A DNA stretch of 64,000 bases from Corallococcus sp. CA053C (GTDB lineage Bacteria > Myxococcota > Myxococcia > Myxococcales > Myxococcaceae): assembly GCF_003611675.1 (NCBI RefSeq), contig NZ_RAWA01000005.1:1-64000 (forward strand), written 5' to 3'. Under the pieces are notes generated by a model that worked only from the letters and a program-made list of their open reading frames with translations, had not been told where the DNA came from and did not search any database. Position numbers and translations under genes: made by a program. This document shows positions 44,201-51,349 of this stretch, in pieces (within the stretch, counting starts at the first letter, position 1; each line of letters opens with the position of its first letter).

Positions 44201-45522
44201 TCACGGGCCGCGGCCACCGAGAGGAAGCCCGGCTGCATCAGCGCGTCGCGCTCTTGGAGCGTGGAGCCCGGAGCGCGACCGGTCAGCACATGGTAGGCGA
44301 TGGCGCCGAGGCTGAAGACGTCGCTGGAGGTGGAGGCCTTGCTGGGATCCTCGATGAGTTCGGGGGCGCGATAGAGCGCGGCCGGATCCCCCTGGAAGGC
44401 GGACAGGTGGCGCGTGCCCGGCGTACCGTCCTCCTTGAGCGCGAGCTGGAAGTTGTAGAGCCGCACGTCCAGCGCTCCGCCCTCGCGGCGCTGGACAAGC
44501 ACGGAGCCAGGGTGCAGCCCGCGGTGGAGGACCTTCTTGCGGTGGCAGTAGTCGAGCGCCTCGCCGAGCTGCTCGAGCAGGGCCACCCGATCCTCGAAGG
44601 AGAGTGCCGGATTCTGGCGCAGGAAGGTGTCGAGGGGGAGCGCGTCAGGGAGGTGCTCGAAGACGACGCAGGGCCCTCCCATGGGCCCCTCGGAGTGGTA
44701 GTTCGTCACCTTGAGAATGCGGGGATGGTCCCCGAGCAGGGTGAGCAGGCTGGCCTCGCGCTCGGCAGCCCGACGCAGTTGTTCGCTGCGCTCCCGCGTC
44801 TCCGATTGGGGCACCAGATAGGTGCGCACCCTGCGGCGCAGGTGGGGCATGCGCTCGTGGGTCGCCTCCCGGTCCTGATAGCCCGGCCCTTCGTCGAGGA
44901 TGGAGCCGATGAGGAGTTCACCCAGCTTCATCGCGCCCCGACTGGGGGCGAGCCCCAGTTCGAGCAGGGCCTTGGCGGTGGCCTGGGCCAGGGGCTTGTT
45001 GATGCTCCGCGAGGCCATGCGGGCATCCACCCCGGGGAAGCGGGCGTGGGTGATGGCCTCGGCGAAGGTGGCCTGCGTGACGACGTTGGCGCGTGCGGCG
45101 TCCGGAAGCGCGAGCTTCACGTCCGGGTGAGCGAGGAAGATGAGGGGCTCCACCCAGGGACGCCCGCCCGGCATCCGGCGATCCAGCAGGCTTGCGAGCA
45201 CGCGCGCCTTCTGGTCGGCGAGCCGAAGAGGGTTCTCCTTCACACTGCGCCCGCCCCCGGCGAACTCGAAGACCCAGTCCACCATGGACCCGCTCACCGT
45301 GGCCGGGTGGCTCTTGATCTCGACCAGGTAGAGGGCGTGGTAGCCGAGAATGAGCGCATCGATTTCATACCGGCGCCCGGAGGGGTCCGCGAGCGTCACG
45401 AGGGCCCAAATCCGGTAGGGCTCCGAGTCCGGGAGGGCCTTCTTGATGAACTCGATGGCCTGCTGTTCGTGGGGATGCGGCGTCATCCCCTGCACGAGGA
45501 CGCGATTCTGCGAGAGCGGCAT
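41194..45522 (-). CDS. pglW: BREX type 2 serine/threonine kinase PglW with NERD domain
   Basis: A 1,442-residue protein with ATG 45522 and GAGGA about 8 bases upstream. Domains: NERD nuclease-related domain (about 14-140, with ALYLVEIKSHP); a first kinase-like domain (~205-490) whose HRD is HRG (near 331) and DFG is YNF, so it is a pseudokinase; a second, intact-looking kinase (~515-790) with Lys in ALKVP, HRDIKPAN near 628 and DFS; a helix-hairpin-helix stretch resembling the RNA polymerase alpha C-terminal domain (~820-870); further helical domains. PglW is a signature of type 2 BREX and probably phosphorylates a partner to control the system. It overlaps the toxin start by 4 bases. Confidence 0.93.
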   Translation of the reverse strand: MPLSQNRVLVQGMTPHPHEQQAIEFIKKALPDSEPYRIWALVTLADPSGRRYEIDALILGYHALYLVEIKSHPATVSGSMVDWVFEFAGGGRSVKENPLRLADQKARVLASLLDRRMPGGRPWVEPLIFLAHPDVKLALPDAARANVVTQATFAEAITHARFPGVDARMASRSINKPLAQATAKALLELGLAPSRGAMKLGELLIGSILDEGPGYQDREATHERMPHLRRRVRTYLVPQSETRERSEQLRRAAEREASLLTLLGDHPRILKVTNYHSEGPMGGPCVVFEHLPDALPLDTFLRQNPALSFEDRVALLEQLGEALDYCHRKKVLHRGLHPGSVLVQRREGGALDVRLYNFQLALKEDGTPGTRHLSAFQGDPAALYRAPELIEDPSKASTSSDVFSLGAIAYHVLTGRAPGSTLQERDALMQPGFLSVAAARDDLAAGTRRLDPEKEQAKSLDDVVQFATDVNPVQRADSAIEWVNLLLEQVTTPSVPEVSGVDPLVARRGDRLGSDLEVVEVLGTGSTSRVLRVSRDGSHYALKVPLSPDYESRLRAEAEVLERLRGERIVALVDRLKLSERTCLLLTDAGKTLGQLLAQEGPVSLDYAARWGEDLLLSLQALEETGTQHRDIKPANLGVLEGASKKARHLMLFDFSLSTVAPTEVTAGTPVYRDPFLVRRGRWDEAADRWSAALTLHEMLTGVRPRFPSADIAAVVSTEEISLSAERFDASVRTRLLAFFRKALARDVAVRHDSSEGMRKEWMACFAHSAAPEPSSETGRTVEDALASVTPDTSIEALPLSFKARNALDRSGIITVRELLLVPQNHLSAMRGVGRKTTLEILERLGQLRERLGTVAGDGSAEPCFFPGYRGADGDVGFVPRLPEAAAAALDDAGLGRLAQVASASRARVARLLAPHPHAEETVLAYLRTASRDGASADAPSTVEAWLEALLPRPKAREVFPRHVRMLFGLEAPEQPVPDVRALAAQLGITPQGVYLSLGKARERWTAHPAQAELHARVGAALEMLGGVAPVARVAEVLPTFLPHDAGTNEGAARRAQALVRLVAESGRGLVPGRLHDAPWIGMSPGHLDAARALGSKAEALAVREPLPSSEEVREVLVSAVEDTPLARVPPERLVSLAAEASRTAARSARLELYPRGMSVDRALALSAGALVSGMSAEAIVKVVAARYPEAEPLPARPALDAAVEKLGLNWSEALGTYVRAGATATPTTSTQQLQGRRPTTHSSHRPKNDPAAQEAQEFDDRLRLAAEKGSFRVVEVSSPYADAAAEELGRRLKVPPRSLERELLEGALQLAEEFGVELEVVYAADREGPSGPHWSNLRQLILESAERLGQSLREEKGKRLVLTHPGMLARYHLDGFLRGLWESSQRDDGPAVFLVVPAHSDAGPASIHGVTESLVIPTTSAAQRMQVPETWLANLHRGGRG

Positions 45523-45537
45523 GAAACGGGTCCTCTT

Positions 45538-46272
45538 CTACGCGCCAAGCGCCCGGGCAAGGACGGCGACGGCATCGCGCCGGGCCGAGGGAACATCGTC
45601 CGAGACGAGCATCAGCCCGGAGCGTGGGAACTGCTGCGCACGCGCGTCCTCGGCGGAGGCCGTAGGAAGCACCCAGTGCGCGGGATGGGTGCTGCCCAGG
45701 AGCATCACCGCCATCCCGAAGAGCTGACGCTCCGCGGGTGAGTCGGTGACAAGGAGGACCTGGTCAGCGAGGTCCAGCTCCGCGCGGCCCTCGAAGTGGG
45801 CGGCCAGCGCGAGCACGGCCCCGGCTCCGGAGGCGAGAATGCGAGAGGCCGGAGCGACCTCCGTCAGCGCCTTGCTGGCAAGAGGCTGGGGTGTCAGCTG
45901 CCATGCCTGGGCGGCGGCCCGCAGGACGTCCTTGAGCGCCGTGGGGGCAGGAGCGTGAGAGTCACGCCAGAGCCGCATGGCAAGGGCCGCATCCGGGCCG
46001 GGCCACTCCGGGCCAAAAGGCTCGTCCTCAGCCAGACCTTCCAGCAGGAAGATGCGCCGAGGAGCGAAGGCCGTCGGGTGGTTGACCGCCGCATCGCGGA
46101 TGAGGAGATCCAATCGATCCCGCTCGTGCAGCTCTCCCTTGAAGAGGGCCCAGCGAGCATCAGCGTTCGGGCCAAAGCGCCTCGCCGTGGCCACGCTGGC
46201 ATCCAAGGCCTTCAGTCCCACGAAAGCGGCTTCGTAGAAACTTCCCAACGGGCCGTGCTGCACGGCGGACAT
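45538..46272 (-). CDS. Uncharacterised first gene of the BREX operon
   Basis: A 244-residue soluble protein starting ATG 46272, with AGGAAGGG about 9 bases upstream. It ends only 15 bases before pglW, so it is almost surely part of the operon. Nothing in the sequence (SFYEAAFVGLKALDASVATA, RRIFLLEGLAEDEPFGPEWP, QVLLVTDSPAERQLFGMAVM) matches a family I can name. The second half, with beta strands such as QVLLVTDS and LVSDD separated by helices, could be a Rossmann-like or nucleotide-binding fold. A regulatory or scaffold role in BREX is possible but unproven. Confidence 0.65.
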   Translation of the reverse strand: MSAVQHGPLGSFYEAAFVGLKALDASVATARRFGPNADARWALFKGELHERDRLDLLIRDAAVNHPTAFAPRRIFLLEGLAEDEPFGPEWPGPDAALAMRLWRDSHAPAPTALKDVLRAAAQAWQLTPQPLASKALTEVAPASRILASGAGAVLALAAHFEGRAELDLADQVLLVTDSPAERQLFGMAVMLLGSTHPAHWVLPTASAEDARAQQFPRSGLMLVSDDVPSARRDAVAVLARALGA

Positions 46273-46617
46273 GGTGGCGTTCCCTTCCTGGAATGGGCGC
46301 GCAGTCTACGTCGGGCGTGGATCAGGGCGAAGTGAAGGAACCGCTCCCGTGAGAGCAATCCCGGACGCGCGTCATCACACCCACCCTGGGTGTGGCCCGA
46401 CCGTCTCTGCCGATGAAGCACTGCATCCTGGAGCGCCTCCAGCTTCGCAGTCCGCGCGCCCCTGGGGTCGAGTTCCGCCACGAGTGGCCGTGTGTCACGC
46501 TGCGGCCACTATCGTTGCGCGCCGTTCCGCCCACCGTCCCGGTGCCCAGCAGCCCCATCCATCAGGCACCAGCCGGTGAACGGCTACGGCTCTGCAACTG
46601 AGCACAGGAGGGTTGCA
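46273..46617. promoter_or_regulatory. Divergent promoter region of the BREX island
   Basis: This 345-base gap separates the BREX operon (leftward) from the nuclease-like gene (rightward). It holds a perfect inverted repeat, CACACCCA (46376-46383) and TGGGTGTG (46387-46394), with a 3-base centre, a candidate operator for both directions. I cannot identify -35/-10 boxes with confidence. Small open frames in the gap lack codon bias. Confidence 0.5.
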
Positions 46618-47397
46618 ATGGGCGGATGGCGCGAAGCGAAGCGATTGGAAGCCGGCGGCAACGGTGCAAGAGAAGAAGTGCTTCAGCGCATCTTCGACAC
46701 CTGGGCCTCCAGGGGGACGGCCGTGGCCGGCGCGCCCGAGTGGCTCTGGGCATTGCCGAACCCGGAGCGCCCCCTTTCGAAGGGCTTTGGCTACGCGTTT
46801 ACCCCTGACGCGTATTGGGCGCAGGCCCAGCCCCGCATCGTTGGAGAACTCAAGTACGGCGCCAAGTTCGAGCCTGTTGCGATCGCCGAGGCAGTCCATC
46901 ATGCCCACCTCCTCCGCCGCATACACGGCGGGGAGCCCATCGTCTCGGTTGTGATCACGCAACCGAACTACTGGATCCGCGCCGCGATTGCTGAACTCGA
47001 CAGTCAGAAAATCCTCCACGTCGAAGCGGATTTGCTGACCCTCGATAAGCAAACCTTCCTCTGGTTGTCGTGCCCGCATTCCGCGCTGGGTACACCGTCC
47101 TCGATGCCAGGTGGCCTGCCGCTCGGTCACGACTGGACTTCGCTGCGCTGGTCCGCCGTCCAAGGCGAACCGACCTGGATCGCGCATGACGAAACGCACA
47201 AGCCGCCTTTTCTCCAGGGGACCGCCGTGATGGTCAGCCGAGTTCGCAATGACCGCCGTTACGAATGGGTGCTCTGGACAGGAAAGCTGCCAGAGCTTGG
47301 AACAACGTGGAGCCTGAACGATTGGGCGGAGGCTGGCAGCTTCTGGCTCTGGGATGTGGAAGCCCAGGGAACGCGAACGCCACCCGCACCGCGCTAA
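46618..47397 (+). CDS. Predicted PD-(D/E)XK nuclease-like protein next to BREX
   Basis: A 259-residue soluble protein. ATG 46618 has a strong AGGAGG at 46606-46611, while a longer frame lacks such a site. Residues 63-64 are PD and 77-79 are ELK (VGELKYG), the classical PD-x(n)-ExK spacing. A downstream helix EAVHHAHLLRR lies where these enzymes carry their conserved helix. This points to a restriction-endonuclease-like fold. It is divergent from the BREX operon and ends at a terminator shared with the tRNA. No matching methylase gene accompanies it apart from PglX. Family assignment is inferred from motifs only. Confidence 0.65.
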   Translation: MGGWREAKRLEAGGNGAREEVLQRIFDTWASRGTAVAGAPEWLWALPNPERPLSKGFGYAFTPDAYWAQAQPRIVGELKYGAKFEPVAIAEAVHHAHLLRRIHGGEPIVSVVITQPNYWIRAAIAELDSQKILHVEADLLTLDKQTFLWLSCPHSALGTPSSMPGGLPLGHDWTSLRWSAVQGEPTWIAHDETHKPPFLQGTAVMVSRVRNDRRYEWVLWTGKLPELGTTWSLNDWAEAGSFWLWDVEAQGTRTPPAPR

Positions 47398-47458
47398 CGC
47401 GCGCAGCAAGCGGACGGCCCAAGACGACTCATCGCCAGCGCCTCCCTGAAACGAAAAA

Positions 47459-47486
47459 AGCCCCCGAGTCTTTCGACTCGGAGGCT
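47459..47486. terminator. Bidirectional terminator between nuclease gene and tRNA-Leu
   Basis: AGCCCCCGAGTC (47459-47470) pairs with GACTCGGAGGCT (47475-47486) with one mismatch and a 4-base TTTC loop. A T-tract (CTTTTT) follows on the plus strand and A/T-runs (AAAAAA) precede it. It therefore works for the nuclease-like gene and, in reverse, for the tRNA gene. Confidence 0.85.
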
Positions 47487-47497
47487 CTTTTTCGGAG

Positions 47498-47579
47498 TGC
47501 CCAGGGCGGGACTCGAACCCGCACGCCTCACGGCGCCACCACCTCAAGATGGTGTGTCTACCAATTCCACCACCTGGGC
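47498..47579 (-). tRNA. tRNA-Leu (anticodon GAG)
   Basis: A complete cloverleaf reads on the minus strand. The acceptor stem is GCCCAGG with CCTGGGC. The D-arm holds GGTAGAC. The anticodon stem CCATC/GGTGG (one T-G wobble) surrounds loop TTGAGGT with anticodon GAG. A long variable arm follows, and the T-arm has GGTTCGAGTCC. CCA is not encoded. The gene is 84 bases downstream of secG, a placement also known in E. coli (secG-leuU). Confidence 0.93.
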
Positions 47580-47663
47580 CTGCTCGCGGGGCTCATCTAT
47601 CGAACCCCGCTGACTCGCGCAACGACTAAATCACCAACGCGCGAGCCGGATTCAGCCTGACGA

Positions 47664-48095
47664 CTACGGCGCGGGCGTCGTCGGCGCGGGGGCCGGCTGG
47701 CCCTCGGCCGGCGGGGTCGCCGTGCGCTCCTGTTCAACACTGCCCGGAACCGCGGGCGCGGGCGTCGTCGCCGGAGCCGCACCCGTCGTGGGTGCCGCAC
47801 CCGGCGTCGCGGGCGCCGTGGCCGCCGGAGGAGGCGATGCGACCGAGCCCCCCGCCGCCACGGAACCGCGCAGGCCCACGAACGACAGGCCCAGCGACGT
47901 GAGGAAGAACAAGGCGGCGCAGATGCCCGTCAGCTTGCTCAGGAAGGTCACCGCTCCGCGCCCACCGAAGGCGCTCGTCGCGGCGCCGCCACCCAGGGCG
48001 GAACCCATGCCGGCGTCCTTCCCCGGCTGTAGCAAGATGACGAAGATCATGAACACGCAGAGAAGAACGTGCACGATCGTGAAGAAGGTCAGCAT
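47664..48095 (-). CDS. secG: Sec translocase subunit SecG
   Basis: A 143-residue protein. The first ~80 residues are the standard SecG: a membrane helix (FFTIVHVLLCVFMIFVILL), the conserved LQPGKDAGMG and SAFGGRG, and a second helix (GICAALFFLTSLGLSFVGL). An unusually long Pro/Ala/Thr-rich tail (~65 residues) follows, longer than in E. coli (110 residues in total). SecG is a non-essential stimulator of SecYE. It lies 85 bases after tpiA in the common gap-pgk-tpi-secG order. Confidence 0.95.
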   Translation of the reverse strand: MLTFFTIVHVLLCVFMIFVILLQPGKDAGMGSALGGGAATSAFGGRGAVTFLSKLTGICAALFFLTSLGLSFVGLRGSVAAGGSVASPPPAATAPATPGAAPTTGAAPATTPAPAVPGSVEQERTATPPAEGQPAPAPTTPAP

Positions 48096-48180
48096 GGGGC
48101 TTCCAGACGCTCCGTGAGAAGAGGGCGCACCCTACACAAAGTGGTCAACGGGTGACAACTTCCAACTGGGATAACTTCCT

Positions 48181-48951
48181 CTAGCCCGCCGCCTTCACGA
48201 TGGCCACGAAGTCGGCCGCCTTGAGGCTCGCTCCCCCGACGAGCGCCCCGTCCACGTCCGGCTGGCCCAGCAATTCCGCCGCGTTGTCCGGCTTCACGCT
48301 GCCCCCGTACTGGATGCGCACCCGCCCCGCCGTCCCCTCGTCGTACAGCCGGGAGAGCAGCCCCCGGATGGCCGCGTGGACCTCCTGCGCCTGCGCCGTC
48401 GTCGCCGTCCGGCCCGTCCCAATCGCCCACACCGGCTCGTAGGCCATCACGAACGTCGCCACGTCCGCGCCCGTGAAGCCCTCCAGCGCGCCCCGCACCT
48501 GGCGCTCCACCACCGTCAGGGTCTGGTTCGCCTCGCGCTCGGCCAGCGTCTCACCCACGCAGATGATGGGCGTCATGCCCGCGGCCTTCACGGCCTTCGC
48601 CCGCTTGTTCACCGTGGCGTCCGTCTCCCCGAAGAACTGCCGGCGCTCCGAGTGCCCCACGATGACGTAGGCGCACCCCAGCTCCACCAGCATCCCCGCG
48701 GAGATCTCCCCGGTGAACGCGCCGGAGGCCTCCCAGTGGCAGTTCTGCGCCGCCAGTTGGATGGGCGCGCCCTCCAGCGCGACGTGCACGGGCTGCAACG
48801 CCACGAAGGGAGGCGCGATCACTACCTCCACCTTGTCGCCCAGCGCCGCCACCGCGCCGCGAAGCTCCCGCACCAGCGCGAGCGCTTCGGGCACCGCCTT
48901 GTTCATCTTCCAGTTGCCAGCGATGATCTTCCGACGAGCCTGGGCCGCCAT
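48181..48951 (-). CDS. tpiA: Triosephosphate isomerase
   Basis: A 256-residue protein of normal length. It contains the conserved NWKMN (N-terminal Lys), [10 protein letters not shown] (catalytic His), [11 protein letters not shown] (catalytic Glu) and [10 protein letters not shown]. It interconverts dihydroxyacetone phosphate and glyceraldehyde-3-phosphate in glycolysis, in the cytosol as a dimer. It lies 30 bases after pgk, so both are co-transcribed. Confidence 0.98.
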   Translation of the reverse strand: MAAQARRKIIAGNWKMNKAVPEALALVRELRGAVAALGDKVEVVIAPPFVALQPVHVALEGAPIQLAAQNCHWEASGAFTGEISAGMLVELGCAYVIVGHSERRQFFGETDATVNKRAKAVKAAGMTPIICVGETLAEREANQTLTVVERQVRGALEGFTGADVATFVMAYEPVWAIGTGRTATTAQAQEVHAAIRGLLSRLYDEGTAGRVRIQYGGSVKPDNAAELLGQPDVDGALVGGASLKAADFVAIVKAAG

Positions 48952-48981
48952 GGTGTCTCCCCCGAGGTACCGCGCGTTGTC

Positions 48982-50172
48982 CTACTTGGTTTCCAGCGCC
49001 TTGATGCCGGGCAGCTCCCGGCCCTCCAGGAACTCCAGCGACGCACCGCCACCCGTGGACACGTGGCTCATCTTGTCCGCGTAGCCCATCTGCTCCACCG
49101 CCGCCGCGCTGTCACCGCCGCCAATGACCGTCGTGGCCTGGGTGTTGATGCTCATCGCCGCGGCCACCGAGCGCGTGCCTTCCGCGAACTTGGACACCTC
49201 GAAGAGGCCCACGGGCCCGTTCCACACCACCGTCTTCGCGTCGCGGATGCGCTGCGTGAACATCGCGCGCGTCTTGGGCCCGATGTCCAGGCCCATCATG
49301 TCCGGCGGGATGACCTGGTCGGGCGTCTCCTTCGCCACGCTCTTGTCCGACGGCTCCGTGCCCACGATGTGGTCGATGGGCAGCACCAGCGGCGTCTTCA
49401 GCCGCTTCGCCGTGTCCAGCAGCTTCGCCGCGAGGGCCAGCTTGTCGCCCTCCTCCACCCGGCTCTTGCCCACTTCAATGCCCTGCGCCTTGAGGAAGGT
49501 GTACGCCATCGCGCCGCCCACGAGCAGCGCGTCCACCTTGGGCAGCAGGCTCTCGATGACCTTGATCTTGTCGCTCACCTTGGAGCCACCCAGGATGGCC
49601 ACGAAGGGCTTCTCCGGGTTCTTGAGCACCTTGCCCAGGTACTCGATCTCCTTCTTCATCAGGAAGCCGGCGGCCTTCTCCTTCACGAAGGGCACCATGC
49701 CCGCCGTCGACGCGTGCGCGCGGTGCGCGGTGCCGAACGCGTCGTTGACGTAGACGTCCGCCAGCGCCGCCAGCTCGCGCGAGAAGGCCTCGTCGTTCGC
49801 CTCCTCCTCCTTGTGGAAGCGCAGGTTCTCCAGGAGGACGACCTGTCCCTCCTTGAGCTCCTTCACCTGCTTCTTCACGCCGTCGCCCACGCTGTCATCC
49901 GTGAGGATGACCTCGTGCTTGCCGCCGAGCAGCTCCACGAGCTTCGCGGCGACGGGCTCCAGCGACAGCTTGGGGTCCGGCCCCTTGGGCCGACCGAGGT
50001 GGGACGCCAGGATGACCTTGCCGCCCATCTCCAGCGCGCGCTTGATGGTCGGCAGCGCTTCGCGGATGCGGGTGTCGTCGGTGATGCGCCGGCCGTCCAT
50101 GGGGACGTTGAAGTCCACGCGGATGAAGACGCGCTTGCCGGTCAACTGCAGGTCATCGATGTAGCGGATCAT
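48982..50172 (-). CDS. pgk: Phosphoglycerate kinase
   Basis: A 396-residue protein. Motifs include RVDFNVP, SHLGRPKG, LENLRF and the nucleotide-binding FVAILGGSKVSDK, together with GGGDSAAA. It transfers the acyl phosphate of 1,3-bisphosphoglycerate to ADP. The length is normal. It lies 67 bases after gap and immediately before tpiA, the usual glycolytic operon. Confidence 0.98.
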   Translation of the reverse strand: MIRYIDDLQLTGKRVFIRVDFNVPMDGRRITDDTRIREALPTIKRALEMGGKVILASHLGRPKGPDPKLSLEPVAAKLVELLGGKHEVILTDDSVGDGVKKQVKELKEGQVVLLENLRFHKEEEANDEAFSRELAALADVYVNDAFGTAHRAHASTAGMVPFVKEKAAGFLMKKEIEYLGKVLKNPEKPFVAILGGSKVSDKIKVIESLLPKVDALLVGGAMAYTFLKAQGIEVGKSRVEEGDKLALAAKLLDTAKRLKTPLVLPIDHIVGTEPSDKSVAKETPDQVIPPDMMGLDIGPKTRAMFTQRIRDAKTVVWNGPVGLFEVSKFAEGTRSVAAAMSINTQATTVIGGGDSAAAVEQMGYADKMSHVSTGGGASLEFLEGRELPGIKALETK

Positions 50173-50239
50173 CTTTTGGTGCCCCTTGCCTGTACTCGGT
50201 CAGCCCAACGGTGCCGGAATGCGTGCCTGCGTCTGACGA

Positions 50240-51250
<1,011 letters not shown>

Positions 51251-51349
51251 GATGTCCGTATCTCCTTGAAGTAGGAGTGGGCCTTCACGGCCCACCGTCA
51301 TGAGTCTCGTAAAGAAGGCGGGCGACCGTAGGCAGGCGCCCCCGCCGAG

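Noticed and set aside
25881-46272. Type 1 BREX
   Set aside because: The set has PglW, PglY, BrxD and the Lhr-like helicase and lacks BrxA, BrxB, BrxC and BrxL, so it is type 2.
46271-46579. 102-codon frame in the BREX promoter gap
   Set aside because: It overlaps the BREX operon's first start codon, lacks a binding site and has an Arg/Pro-rich product with no bias.
47498-47579. tRNA-Leu as attachment site of the BREX island
   Set aside because: I saw no second copy of the tRNA 3' end near 25 kb and no integrase gene, so site-specific integration is not supported.
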